Shown: positions 47,001-62,000 of the stretch, piece after piece
Layout: every line of letters begins with the position of its first letter
Numbering within the stretch: position 1 is the stretch's first letter
Source of the DNA: Mesaphorura yosii
Taxonomy: Eukaryota; Arthropoda; Collembola; Poduromorpha; Tullbergiidae
Length of the DNA: 64,000 bases
Assembly (NCBI GenBank): GCA_009869945.1
Contig: WIXG01000249.1
Location: forward strand, 1 to 64,000
Reading direction: 5' to 3'
Translations under genes and position numbers: made by a program
The notes under the pieces: model-generated
Databases searched by the model: none
Told to the model about the DNA's origin: nothing
What the model saw: only the letters and a program-made list of their open reading frames with translations

Positions 47001-50000
47001 TTATTGCCATGTCAGGACTTTATTATGGCATACGACAGGGTGAATCATTAATCAAACAACAAGCGTCACCAGGAATTCTAAATATGCAAGAGACAGGACG
47101 AACGGCGAAGGTACCGTGAGTTCACATTCATCTTGGACGCTTCCACCCGACAGATGCAGAAAACACTCGCTGCACTCAAATCTCTGAATTTAATCAGTGA
47201 GTTTTTGTGCAAATGCATTAATGGGAATTTTGTGTTGCAAGGATGATCATGATAATTTCGCGATCACGGATTTAATCTGGACTAAAGTGCAGCTCTAAAT
47301 TCTACGCTGCTTTGATGTAACCGCAGTGGTTCTGAGAATTATAAGCGCAGTCATCTGCGTTCTGCCTACAATGAAGAGATGTTGATATCAAGATTATTAT
47401 CCGACTTGCTCGAAGCTTAATGCCAAATTATTGCTAAGAGCATCTCCACTGCATACATGAGGCAAAGATGATGGGCACATCGAGGTACGGCGGTAATCCG
47501 AGATTAAGATTTACGTTATGCAAAAATTATAAATCAGGCGTCCTACTCTATAAATTGCATTTACTCCTTGCTATATTGCCATACGTCAGGCCCAGTGATT
47601 AATATTCATTGGCTGCCCCGGCGTAAAAGGAGTTATTGGAGATTAGGCTGATGCAACCGATATAATCAGAAAGTGTGAAACATCCCAATTTATGTTAATT
47701 AATGTAAGATCAACCTGGTTGACGAGCTCCGAATCTCTCCCTGAAGATCTCTTTCGGTCTGAAGGAGGAGTGCCTGCTCTCGACTTTCGACGGCGACATA
47801 ACTTAACTAACAAGGCAATAAACAAGACTGCAGACTGGTATGGCACTTGGCTATTTAAAAGTTAATTTATGCACCACACCTTTCTTTCTTTTCTGCTGCA
47901 AGCTGCAAACGAACTTCTCAAGTTTCAATTAATTTTGATGCGTAAGTCACTGCCACGCACTTTCTCAGACTAGAACCATGCCGTATAATTTCTCAAGCGA
48001 TGAAACGACACTGCTGCGGAATCAATGCTTGGCAATTGAATAGAGAAACCAGGCTTCCCAAACTGTCGCCTGTCGCTGTCGTTTCCTTTGTACACAAAAG
48101 GTGTAAAAATGCATTCACGACAACACAACGGGACAGGAAAAGACAGACATAAACTGCAAAGGCAGGCATAAAAAAGTGAGAACAGAAATTCTATTCAGAA
48201 CTTTATTAAATCAGTGACAATGCAGCTTGCTGGAAGTGAAAACCCTTTTTCTCCGGGATCATTGTTACTGCTTGAGTGACAGTTTTCTCAACTTCCCAAA
48301 CTTTACTTCACACCTTGGACGTGGATTTCTTCCATAAAGTTCGTTATCCGTGTCATCTTGTTACCTCTGTATTGCATTGTTATTGTGTTTAGAGCCCATT
48401 GTCATTCCAGTCACCATTCTTTGATCTAACTGAATCAGCGATGAACCGTAATAAAATATTCCCTTGACTAATCCGCATCGTTGTGTCGACTGACCAAGTC
48501 TCAAGAACAGGATTGATTTTTCGTTTCTGACTCATGGTCTTGGATTTCTGCGTCTGCGTCATTGGGGTTTTAAAAACTGTGGTTGACCGTACATACAACA
48601 ATCAGTTAGACGTTCAAAGCTGCACGGCCAAAGGTCCAAGTGTCAGGCTAACACACATTTATATTATTAAGATCTTAAAAGTTCTCATCAATCTTTCCAT
48701 TCTTAAAAGGACTTGGAACTCTGACTCTTGCTCTCTCTGTGAATGTGAGCGTCGTGAATCTTGTCGCATACAAGAATTGCTATTACCTGCGCAAATTGTA
48801 AGCAAGAGGAATTGCCCACTGGAATGAGACACTGTCATCGAGTGCGTGTGTATAACAATGCTGGTTTATAATTTTGGTGCATCGCCGACTTCCACGAGCA
48901 CTTGCACTTGGGTAATGATAATCGTCTGCATCTGCTTCGCATCTTGCATTGCTGTACTTGTAATTCACTTTAAATATTTATAAAAAATCATCGAGCATTC
49001 TTTGTGGTTTCCTTTGGTTGCATTTTTATCTCGTGAGTTTTACATTACACAATAAGATTGCATGCGTGTCAATTCGTTTCGGCTTCACTTGCGCTTGTGA
49101 CTCAGCCATATTCAATTTTAGGCTGCACGGTTTGCGTTTGCCTGCAATTTAAAATCCTTGCACTTCCAAGCAGCAGCAACGTCTCAACGCCTGGCAACTC
49201 ATGTACTTCGTATCTCCGCTCCATCATCATTAAAATCCGTCAACCTGAAAGCCCCTTGTCTTGTCCATCGTCCGCTTAATGTTGTTTCATGATTACGTCG
49301 AATATGACACCACCGCGTCGCATGAAAAATGATGAATAAATGAATGAAGTCGAGATGAAAAAACGACAAATGCCAACAAAACCAAAGAAACTGGCAAGTT
49401 GCAATAAAGCAAAATTGCGAATGTCAAATAATCGCTAATGTGTTTTCCTCACCAGTCAAGACTTCAAGAAATCTGAAAATTCAGCTTGTCAATTGTCATC
49501 CGAGCACTTGTCCACCTGTGCCAGTATAATTATGGCTGTGATGAAAAATGAATGTCCGACAAATGATGGCACTTCATGAGAAGCTGACACTGCAGCGACA
49601 ATTTGGCGGCTCTCTTACACATTCTAATTTCAGTCTCTTATTTGATTAGATTAGACGCAATTTAGTGCTTCAAAGCGCAATTAGCCGACAATGCAGTCAA
49701 ATTCTTGTTGCCGAAATCCACAGACTCATTGTCCTCTTGACTTGAAGATTTTGTTTTCTTTGGATTCAGAGTCAACTAGAAACTTGGTTCTTCTTGCATT
49801 ATGAATTTTGCTTCTGGCGTTGAAAAATATTTTCTTAACGTTACATCTGCTGCTGTCCATAAATTCCTCGCGCTCGTGAGCAGTTATCAATACAAATATG
49901 GGAAGTGTAACGAATTTGAATAAATATTTACAGTGAAACATAAATTTTCAAACCAAAATTCGAGTGCCTCGTCCTCATCAGATGCTTGATTCCTGTGCTT

Positions 50001-53000
50001 CAAGCGATAAATTGTCCACGTCCTGCCCATATACTCTAACACAAATTCTGCGACTGACGAGTCTGCCGGCGTTTGCGCACATGACACATTGCCATATGTC
50101 GAATCAAGACATAAAATATTGCAGTTAAACTGAGCTTGAGTTCGGACGCACTCATGCACAAACCATGGCAGTTGCTGCTGCTGCCGGCTAAATATCCATA
50201 AAATGTGCTCTGTTGGTTAATCCTCCCTTTTATTGCCGGTACCTACTCGTGTCTCGGGGTACCAAATCATAAATCTTGAAATATATTTGATTTTGTGAGT
50301 GAGTGCCCAGAGAACAGACACCGTGTGCACCACGGTCCTACCAACCGTGGTATGCACCTTCTTCATTTCTTCATGAACATGAAGCATAAGCATCGTTCAA
50401 AATAAACTCATTAAAATATTAATACATCCGAGAACAAGTTGGATTCAGATTTTATTTTAATGGCGTATGATTTTACGACTTTTCTTGTCGAGCCTCAACC
50501 CCGAACCAGTATTGTAAGTTTGCAGAGGCACAATAGAAATCTGCATTCATGCATAGTTAAGTTGTTCATGTTTACCGAAAGATTTATTTCATTTACAAGT
50601 TCGACAAGTACAAGAGATTTTGCTCCCTACAGAATTACAACTGGAAGTTTATTTAAAGGATTTACAGCCGTAACGATAATTGAGTCTAATCCGCATAGAA
50701 ATTTAGTACAGCAGATTAACAAAAGGTTGAACCTGCAATTTCCATACGAGTGATTTACCAATTTATGTGTCTGTTTCTTTTCTTTTCTTCTTTCACACCC
50801 TCTTCTCGTCTTGGCGTTGACTGCTACCACCTATCTGCTGCTGGCCAGGTCAGAGCATTGTTATGTATTCAGTGCCGGCCCGTACCATTTCTAATTAATT
50901 TATGAAAATTAGCATTCTCTCCACAAGAATAATAATTATTTCGTTTTTGCTGCCGTAAATACAACCACGCCAGACGCAGACGGTGTGTATCTTATCTCCT
51001 CAGGGTTAATCACTCACTAAATGTCAAGCCAGGGAGTGAACGTAAACAGTAAAGTGAAATTCCATCCGGTGGTGGTGTGAAATTTATTTGAATACGAACA
51101 AGTAAATGTATGAATTGGATTTGCACGAACTGATGCTCACGCTCACGTTTCACGTAAAGGCGCTGCTTACTGAGATACGTGTGAAGAATACTTTACAAGT
51201 CCTGCAATCGTATATTGCTTAATAAATTATGCAGACGTAGTGTAGCTTGGCACAGGCCCAGTCAGTCGATGCCCAAGATTCCAGTAAACGCAGCATAGCC
51301 CAGTGCAAAACGATGTTGGTCAACCAATTAAAAATTCTATTCATAAGCAAATTCTTCTTTTCTTTTCGCTTCGAGTTACTTTATGACCCCGGCTTGGCTT
51401 AAGAACGCGCAATTATGCGAAAGCAAGGTGCAAAGTCAGTCCGTCAGGAATAAAATGAAAGAAACTTGCTCCTTGCTCTTTGTTCAGTTGTCGGAAACAT
51501 AAATTGAATCCAGCGCTCGCACTTGCAGCACTCGGAGCGATAAGATCCAAGTTTGGCAATTCAGACACATTTTCGATAATATGTAAATTTGTAAATGGGC
51601 ATTTGCGTTGTTATTTAGTGAGCGGTCATAAAAGAACCACGGACGAAGCACGAATGGTTGTAAAATATATTACTTTTATGGAAATGATTCTAATTACGAG
51701 AGTAATGATGAGAACGCGTAGCTCACGGCCAACAACGAACGGCGGGCATAAAACAAGACATTTTTATTTCACTTTTCACGATCATGTTTGTGAACGACTG
51801 GTGACCGTTGACGCTGTGCTTGGAAGCAGAAGGGATGAGGGAATGATCTGAAGTCAAAACCCTTGAAGCTGACAATTTCTCAAGTCTCAATTGCACAAAT
51901 CTGTAAGATGTTTTACAATCGAATGCAATGCCGCTCTTATAATTTCAAGAAATGTTTTACGATGTGATATAAAAAATGTTAAGATTTTATAGCACGAAAA
52001 TATTTTGATATAGCTTGAATACAGAGAATCAGCCAATACGCGAAATTACCGTCCTGTCTTAGATTCCAGCTGAGAATTAAGATTCGAGTTCTCATGCTTT
52101 ACAAGTTTCAGGATTCTGACTGGCCTTTTGCGAAATCAAGACGATTTCAGTGCAGGTTCTGAGGAGACATCTTCTTGAAGCTGTTTGGTAGCTTTTTACG
52201 AGCATTTCTCCTTCTCGTTAATAACGACAATGACACAAAAGATAATGCAGAACAGGGATCATGAAATGAAATCGCTGTGCTGTGGTGTAATGCACAAAGT
52301 GTTGAGATTGAAATAATCGTAATCGTAGCTTTGCATGGAGCACAAACACAAATGGCAATGCAATGGTCAGCGTGTCGCTTAAATAATCATCAAGGGAGCA
52401 ACATGAAATGAAGAAAAGATCGTAAAAATTGTTTCAACTTTTTTCTTGTTCAATTGTCACATAAAAGTTACAAAAATTTCAAATTAAGCAATTCATCTTT
52501 TGTATGCATGAAACTTGTTACTTGCTCGGCTAGAGGCTTGTGGTTTCTGCTGTCCTTTCGTAAAGAAAGACGCACCTCGTTGATGATGTTGATATTGACT
52601 TTTCGCCAGTCGCCTTTGGTGAAGCTGTTGGAATTTTTTGTAATGTGTGGATTTTCTTCTTGTTCTCACACACGGGGCACCGAAAGAATGAAAAAAATCT
52701 CATTATTGCTTTATTACAAGACTAATTGTTTCTTAAAAGAAATTAATGAGTGCTTATTAAAGATGGGAAGGTCAATGGCTTCTTTCGGGCTTCTTGATCT
52801 TTCCGCGTTCACTATTATAATGCTTAGTCTCAGGGAAAAGGCTTAAGACAGTCCAGTTCAAATTCTAATGTGATTAAATATCTGACGGAGCTTTTAAGTT
52901 ATTTGCCACTTGAACCCGACGCTTTCTTGAGCCTGACAACGAGCTTACCTGTAATTTATGTACAAATTCGTATCGCCTTGACCTTCCGATATGTCATAAT

Positions 53001-56000
53001 CCAATTATCATAAAAATGTGTCCTGCAGCTAAAGTTACATATAAAGAAGTACGGGTTCAGGTACAATCGACTCTTCAACATCACTCTGCCTAAGTAATTT
53101 GATGCTGCCAAGTGCAATGACAGGTTTGCCCTCTCAAATATCAAATTACACGTTTTGTTCAAAAAGTAAAGTACAAACAGTCATTCTGCCATTCGCCATG
53201 TCAAACCTTGCCATAAAGTCCAACTTTTTAATCATCTCCTATTATGTATGCAAATTCTAGTTTCGTGTTTAGTTGGCTTTTAAATCACAATGCAGTAACA
53301 CACGCTCGGCATTGTTGTCTTTTGCCTTTGACGGAGATGGAACTCGTTCCATAAAGTCTTCGTCTTCACTTTCTGAGCGTGGATTAATAATAATGAGCGT
53401 AATAATAACTCATTATTATTACGTCTTTGTAATGCAGCAATTGATAACATTCGGACACATTTATTGGGCTGATAATAAAGAAAACAAGTTTCTCTCTGTA
53501 CGACGACCACGACCAGCCAGCCAGCAGTATGAGTTGGTCATTTGTAATCAACTTAGCGTGCATGGAGAAAGAAGGACGTCTGCAGTCGCAGGTGTGCTTG
53601 CGCATGGAAGAAATTGGTTTTTGGCTGCAGGTTGCAAAGGCTCAGAGCAAGGAATTATTACGCGACACGCACTCGGGCGCAGTACATTTAATAAATTAAC
53701 TGAAACCTTAACTGTGGCAAACTTTACACATTTACAACGCCTTGGCCCAAAGAGTTAAGCCATGCCATTATTGCGGGCGCACATCGTTGATAACCGCCAC
53801 GTTAGAATGCGCTGACTTGGTTCGAGTTGAGCGTAACTGGTCACAGTGCAGCGCATTTACGCATTGTCTGCATTGTATGGGAATGGGAATTAACTTGGTT
53901 CTTTCTCTTCGTAATGCAGTAATAACGTAATAAGCCATGCTGACTTTTACGTGTCTGCCGGGCACTGCAACAGTACCACGAAAAACATCTTCGAACTTAA
54001 CGAACCATGACTTTCGAATTCAATTGTGATACAGCAGCGGTAGAAACAGTTTCGCGAAACAAATCATGGCGATTATTTACATTAAAGTTTAGGATTCATT
54101 TCCACAATAGGCTTTATGCTACCACCACAGCTGCTGAAGATGATTTCGAAGCTGGTAAGCGTGAAGTGAGGTAGTAAAATATTTGCATTGGCAGCCTGAT
54201 GCCGGTATCAATTTATGACTTCTTAACGAGGCGCGATGCAATGCTCCTTAAATAGCAGCATCATTTGCGTTATTGTCAATAGCTTAATAAGTGTTCTGTT
54301 TCGGCTTCTCTGAAAATACGGCCATGTGTCATGCGCATTTATTGGGCAATTTGACCAAATGCGGCCAAGTAGACTAAAAAAACACACAAATGCGTGCGTG
54401 CGTACTGACTTACTACAGGGCTGAAGCAATAAAATTATTTAACGGAACGCAATATTGATACCCTACTTGTCTCGTCGCCGTTGTCGGCTTGTTGGTGCGT
54501 AGTAGCTTGTCTTATGTTGCATTGACACGCGAGGAATGGAATGGAATTTCTATTAATTGACTTGTAAGGTAATGGATACGGCAGCCATCGGCCGCTTGAC
54601 GGCTGTCTTGTTGAAGGATAACTATCACAACACTTCTGTTTCGTGCAAGGAAAGCGATTGTAAAGATATTTAGAACGGTTTGTGCACATAGCATAAATTC
54701 ACGTGGTTAAGTGAGGCTTGACAGCATGCTTAACCCATTACTGTTTATGGCTTTGGCTGCAAAATCGGACCAAGAAAAAGAAAATTGTTTCGATGGTTTT
54801 TGGAGCTTCTCGCTTTAATTGTTATTGCTTTACGACCCAATTCATACGCTTCACGTAATTATTGCTTTAGGAAGCACACATAATTGTGATGGCTGATGGC
54901 TAACTTGAGCCCACAATAAGTAAAAGCATGCGATGATAGCACAAGAACAAAGTATACCATTTTAAACTCATTTACTCACAAACTCACTGATTAATTACAG
55001 CGAATTGTGCCTCTTGTCTCGCGATCCACGGTATTTATGGCTTTAATTTAAGGTTGTGCGATTTTCCTTCATAAATCCTTGCAAGTTCTTTGGTCCAGTC
55101 AGTGCACTGTACATTAACATCGATTTAATTGTTGTTTGAATAAATTGCGGATGTATTGCAATTTAGTCAAAGTATGAACCACCGAGCGAGCCTGGGAAAA
55201 TGGAAGCATCGTCGTAAAGTTAGAATCCTGTACCAATTAACCGGCATCGCAATTCTCATAATTTTATTGCGCAAAAACTTCGGTTGTAATTTGTAATATG
55301 ATTAGTATAATTTCATTTTGAATTATGATTCATGACTCTGGCTTGATGTCTTCGGGGTTTGACGTAAACGTGGACGATGATAACTCAATCACCAAGTACT
55401 GGCACGTATGAATTATTACGCAGCAATTGAGATTTCGATGAACGATTAACTCACGATTTGCCGTGATCGTGGAAACTTGGACTCAGCTGTCATAAGCATG
55501 AATTTTTCAGACTTGCAGAGATTTAAAGACCTGCAATTTGAACCTTAAAGTATTGTGCTGCTTCTTCAAACAAAAATTCGAAATTAAGATCTCAGCCAAG
55601 CCACATCTCGCTCAGTCGAGTCAAGAATTTAATCTTCAGCACCACAGCGTCATTGGAATTCAATGACTGCATCAGTCGAAGCTATAAAGATCACAATCAG
55701 TTGATTTGAAACGAAGTGAGCGAACACTTCTTCCGTTGCTGAGTAAATTGGTTCAGTTTATAGCTTAATTATTATGAAGCTCACAAGTCGCAAGATCGCC
55801 AAACCAGTTAGTTAATTAAATTTGAGCCATGGATCGGTTCAGTAATTCGACCAGTCAGAGTGGAATTCAAATCGCAATCGCAATAAAATCTCATTACACC
55901 TCATCAAAGTGAGCGTCAGGACGTGGACGCATCGAGTCGACTCGGGAAGCTCGAACTTGGCTGTGATGGGCCGTGTCGAGCCGAGTTTCGAATCGCGAAT

Positions 56001-59000
56001 CGAATATCATGTAGATTTAATTACATTTGTTACTTGTTACTTGATCATGTACGATTTACGATTCAGTGAACTGGATTTATCATTCTTCTCATCTTCCCTT
56101 TCTTGTACACTTCTCTAAGTTCTCTTCTTCTCTTCTCGGCTATGTTATTGAGTGAGTCTAAATGTCATGGTCATAGCAAGGCTGCTCTGCTGTTGCGAAT
56201 GTGAATGATTCAACAATGCAACGCCTAATGGAATGAAATCGTAATGATAATGAGAGCAAGAAATGGAACTGACTCGAAACTTTGGCTTCACTTGCCATAA
56301 TAATGCGAATTCCTCCTGAGTCTGAGCTGTGTGACTGCGCTGCGACTGTATCTCCAAATGAGATGAGAATCTTTATAATGCAAAATGCTTCATTTCACAA
56401 TGCCATGTTGTTATAAGCAATTTTATACCATTGTGGAAGTAGCACTTGTGAACAAGTTCAATGTACCCACGAAAGAGCACAGCGCTCGACCGTCGCTGAC
56501 TGCCCGAGTCAGGATTCAAGAAGACAACAATTTACAGGATTTTAATGTCAAATTAAATCCCACAAAAATTTAAACCAATTTCTGCGGATTGAGGCTCATA
56601 AGGAGGCGAAGGTGTTGATGACTCTTATCTTTATGATTGTTACAGATTTCTCGGCTTTCTACTTGGGCGGATGGGTGAATAAAACTGACAGTAACCGGAT
56701 TCTCAGGCTACTTGAACGTCCACGTTGGAATTCCGCGCAGCGTTATTTTACAAGGCAAGCAATTATTAATTTTATAACCTTGCTCTGCTTGCATAATATG
56801 CTTGAAGTTCAAAGATTTATTGAAATTACACCTGGTGGAGTGAGAAAATGATTTCAGATGAGCATCGTAATGACGAGATGCCGAAATGCTGATCCAAGTA
56901 TTTATTATTTAAGCTGTCGGCTTCTTTTCAATCCACCACTTTCTGAAACTACTTCCATTCTTTACGCCTTGCACCCTGCTTTTTTGTCTTGGTGTAACAT
57001 AATTTGATGAATATAAATCCGATTTTGCGAGACTGACGGTTTTTGCATTGCATTGCATCCACATTTTACATTCAGAGATTGTTCTTTGTGTGAGTTCTTT
57101 CGTGCCACTTTTTCCACTCCTGAATTTATTGTTGATGATTGTTAAACCTTTTCTATGTAAGTCTGAACACCTGAATTGAACTTATGTACACTGCACACAC
57201 GGAATGGATTCCAGAAGCTTTCAAAGGCAAATCCGTGCAATTACCTTTTCGTATTTCGCATGTGAGGCCCAACACCAGCAAAAAATGTTTATCACGCATT
57301 CGGAGTCCTTTTGTAATCTCGGACATTGTTTCCGAATATGTTATTCATAATCATTAGCAACTCTGCGCATCTTATTATTGCTCATATTTTATTATTACTA
57401 TTTATACGCGGGAAAACGTGATCGTCGTCTCTTGCCGTCTTTTTGCGGATTTGCAGAAGGTGTGACGTTATCTCGAGACAGACCAAGTTACATGACCAAG
57501 GTGGTTTTCAAGCATTTTGAGCAATGTCGCAATGTTTTGATGGAACAACACAAAGGCAAAAATACGCATTACTAGATGGAGAGGCGAATCGTCATATTTT
57601 CTTTATCTTACACAATACGCACCCGCTCAGGAATAAAGAATCGTGAAAGTGTTCAATCCAATTAAACGCAAGCATTCCTGTCGCCGCAGCGCAGCTGAAA
57701 TTGCGTTCACAAACGACATTTGATTACGCTTTGCAATTAATGCAAGCCGACGACAAACGAAGATCTAAATGCAAATGATGTTGCGAAATTGTAATTAGTT
57801 CGCGTAATGAGTACATTATTCGATACTGTGCACACGTTGTGTGAAGTAACGGTTGAAAAGTTTCGCTAATTTGTGATTCTATTCATTGCAAGCAAAGGAA
57901 TCTTAGGCTGAACTGCAACGGCACAATGATGCATTCGGGTTTGGATTGCATCATTTTAGTCTGTCTTAAATCCATTAATTAAGAAAATCAAAGAAATGTG
58001 AGTCGGTCTTGCGTTCTTTTTTTGGGCATGCCATAAATTCCAGGCTGTTGAGGATTAAGGAATAGATTGGAATCAATTCTCTTTTAATTACAGTGGTTTG
58101 CGAAAGCCCATGCGCCTCTTCTGGCAGGCGGTAGAAATCACCACATGTTAATTGTAAAATAAATACGGAATTATGAACTCGTAAATTGTGAGCCAAACTC
58201 GTTTCTTAATACGATAGGAAAATATTTTGTTCGTCGGATGGTCGGATCACCAATATCCTGAACACACGAGAAGACGAACATGAACACGAGCAAGCTTGAT
58301 TAAGTCAGACATTAATATTTAAATGCTAATGCACTAAGCTGATCGTCGTGCCATATAAGTGCAATGTTAATGAGTTAAATGGCATCCATTATTGCCATTC
58401 CATTTAGTAACAATGGAGGTCCGATGTAATGTGGTGCTTTGTTGTAAAGCTAATGTGCTTTTGTTAGCTCGTGGACTGCATCGAGTAATCTCTTGTCGTA
58501 AAGCCATAATGAGTACATTTAATAGGATTAAGCTGGTATCATGCCCAAGATGATCCAGGCCAAACTCTGCATGGGGCACAAATAATGGGCAGAGTATGGA
58601 TATCGCCGGTGCCATTACGTGCATGCACGGTGCGCGATTAATTCGCTTTTCGCTATTCGTGGATGAATGAATGCCAAATTGACAGAATAGACCATTACGT
58701 AGGAAGAGGCTCTCGAGGAAGAGTAAACTAATTGGTTCTGAATTAGAACTCCCAAGGGAGGACAAAGCGGCTAATTATTACATGCATAAACTAAGGGACA
58801 TGCAGAATCCGTATAGTAATGGCTGAATGGCACTTGGTGGGACTGTGAATGGGCCAAATTTGGGCACAATCTCATTAGCATCATTTGAAGATTACCCGTT
58901 TGCTGACCACGCGTCCGAAATAACGGAATAAGAGATTTGCTTTGTAATTCATCAGATCCTATTAAAAATTTGAGACAGGGAAGTGTCTTGCCGAGGCATA

Positions 59001-62000
59001 TAAGCCCGAAGAGAGGAGCAACTCAAGACGACCGGAAACAGCAGCAATACCGGGCGCAGATGACATTATTTGTGAGCAAAGAATTAATTTCTAAAGTTTT
59101 CTGTGATTTCACAGACTTTGAATTTACATCTATATAAAGCCGGATTTTATTCGGCGTGCGACACACAGAAAAAGAATCACGATTATTGCCGCAATTATAC
59201 GGTTATAAACTTCGACGCATTAAGACCCGAAGCCTGAAACTCTACAGTCAACAGTAGCTACGGAAGCCAGCACAATAAAAGCTTAAGCTGAAAAGTGACA
59301 GCGACAGTTGACGGTTTTCACAGCCTCTCAAAGGATTTTATAACTTAATCTTGCAACCATAAATAATAATTGCAGTGACACATGTAAACTCTGGGTATTA
59401 TAAAAATAAACATAAATCCCATGTAAAATATTGTCATTTAAGCGCCTGCGTCTACGTCCATTACCATCTTCTTTTACACGGGAAGATTTTATTTTTGACA
59501 TCTTCACTCTTGCATGAATTTCATTTCAGGTGCTTTTAGCTTTGTGTCCCAGCCCAAGCTTGTCTCTTTTCTTTGTATTTGTGTGATCTGGCTATTGGTT
59601 TTTATAATGCCTGGATTTAAGCATTGAGCATCCCGACAGTTTAGTGTGAGAATTTTATTTTACAATTCCCACACAAAACAGCAGAGCAGCAGCTTCTGCG
59701 TTTTGTTTTGTATGGGAAAGCACTCGAAGCTGTTAACGTCCACGTTCAGGTCACAATTTTTATTTTAGTCCCGTGCTTGAGAATAAACACATTACACAAT
59801 GTGATTGAGTCTAAAAGCCAAGCTCAATTTGGTACTTCCTATTCCAATTACCTGGCTGCTGGATGGATCATCGCGTCAATGCCAATGCCACAGCTCAGCA
59901 TGGCATGGCGCAGCTTTTATTCTTATGGAACAACAATGGAGCTTGCATTTTTCATGTATCACGTTCATGACCACAACGTTAAACCATACGTTCTGAATCC
60001 GACATGCACGGAGCTCAGCTTACGTGTGGATTTTTATATGACTGTCATCAAAAATATCTCCACACACACAAGTTCAAGAGTTTCGTACTTTCACTAATAT
60101 TCATCATTAAAGCTCTTACAACACAGAAAGGGCAAAACTGGCAGAGTACATGTACGAAGATCGTATTTGACTTTCAGTCACACCCTCTTCACTTTGCATA
60201 AGCACCACACATGATAAAATGGTCCATTTGAGCAAATTATGATTCTAAAGTCTTGTTTCTCGTGTAATGTATTATCATTACGACTATTTGCATTTACAAG
60301 CACTTGTATTAATTTCTTGAATTTTATTCCGGCTCGGCATTTCGCCTCATCGCTGAGAGAGTAACACGCCTTTGGCTATGAATGTGCTGCAGAGCACAAA
60401 GTCGCACGAGAGTGTTCATCCAGAGTTTATAAGGTTAAATTGTAAGTGCATGCAAGAGCAAGAAGGATGGTCAAACTCTTATTGACGAATTTGATTAATA
60501 ATACGGGCTGCTTGCTCTCATCTCCTTCTCTTCGTTGTTGAGTCGTTGAATGTTCTGTCAATACATTTCCTCATTAGCGACTTGCACATTACGAATAATT
60601 ACACATTTTTTGTGGTGAACCTTTTGACTCCATTAAAGCAAATGGCACTGTGCCATTGCTATTGCCATTGCCATTTGTGTACTGCGCTGGTTCAATAATG
60701 CCCTACCAATTCTTGTTCAGTTCGGACTATTGGGAACCCATTTGTAATTGCACCACATCACACTATCTCCGAACATGTAAATGTGATACGAGTACAAAGG
60801 AAATCAAAGCCATAATTCATTGTATTGACTTTGATTTATGTTGCTGAACTTCTCGTTCATGCCTGCATCGTTTTTATGCTGGGCTGGCTGAAACTGGACT
60901 TGAACTTTGTGCATTGTGAATTTGAGCGTAACGTGTCCACTATCCGCATTCAGCATGCTCGTTGTGCACCTTATTCACGAGCGACGCCCATAAGTAAAGG
61001 AATTACGTGACATTATTAAGAGAACATTAAAACATTCACTACTCGATCGGCTCTTGTTCTCACGTAAATCTGCCTGAACTGCCAATACCTTCTTCTATTC
61101 TGCGTCTGTTTCAATCTCCGGTGAGAACCGCTTTTGGTCTTTGTAATTTATTATTCAATCATCCACTCAGCACTCGACCGGCAGCCAATAGGAAAAGACA
61201 AAGGAAAAGGAATCGTGTAAATTCGGAATTGCTTTTCTTGCTTTCACAAAGTACAAGAATGCTGCCGTTATAGTTTAGCTGCTGCTTTTCTCGATGCTGC
61301 AAATTTCGACGTATTACAAAAGATTTCTCACTCACTGAGGTAATTACAAGTATGCGGCCGTGGAACATGATAATTTATCAGTTCTTGTTACATTCCTCCT
61401 TGTCTTGGACTTGAACTCTGATATCGAGGATCTTATTACATCAAATTACAGTCAACGTGAAAAAACTGGCTGAAGATGTTGATACTAATTACAGGATTTG
61501 AGTTTTTTTTTGCGTGTATACGAATTTCAGTAAAATCAGAGTAAGGAGAAATGCTACGATCATGTGATCCTGAAAACTCATTTTGACGTGAAGACTGCGA
61601 ATTATGTATTTACCATGATTATACACTGCAACCCCGCATCGAGAGCTTGCACAGCGAAAAGTAAAAGCGAACTCGTGATTCTATAACCTCTTTCATGATT
61701 CAGGAATCAAGTAGGAGCAAAAAATGCACCTGTTGCCTAGGCTGGCTCGTTGGTTGCGGTTTTCTCGCAAATCGAAATGAGCTTGTGTGGTTTTATTATT
61801 TTTGGTAGTTTATAATCGCATTCGCGATGTAATAATTCATTATGAGCCAAGCCTAGCTTGTGCTCACACGCCACAGAAGTCTTTGAGCAATTTATTACTT
61901 AAGCCTCGCATTGAATTCCTGTGCCATTACATGTGAATTGCATTGTGGTTTCGGGATTGTGAATTTGTGAAAAATATCAGAATTCATCCTCTTTACACGC

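Noticed and set aside
53273-53758. 161-codon + strand frame, the longest in the right half
   Set aside because: No recognisable motif, overlapped by minus-strand frames; one frame this long is not surprising in 29 kb.
54167-54176. TGAGGTAGTA, the first ten bases of let-7
   Set aside because: The match ends after the seed and no complementary arm was seen nearby, so there is no hairpin to support a microRNA.
59708-60097. 129-codon + strand frame
   Set aside because: No domain or splice context; amino-acid make-up follows the local AT-rich composition.
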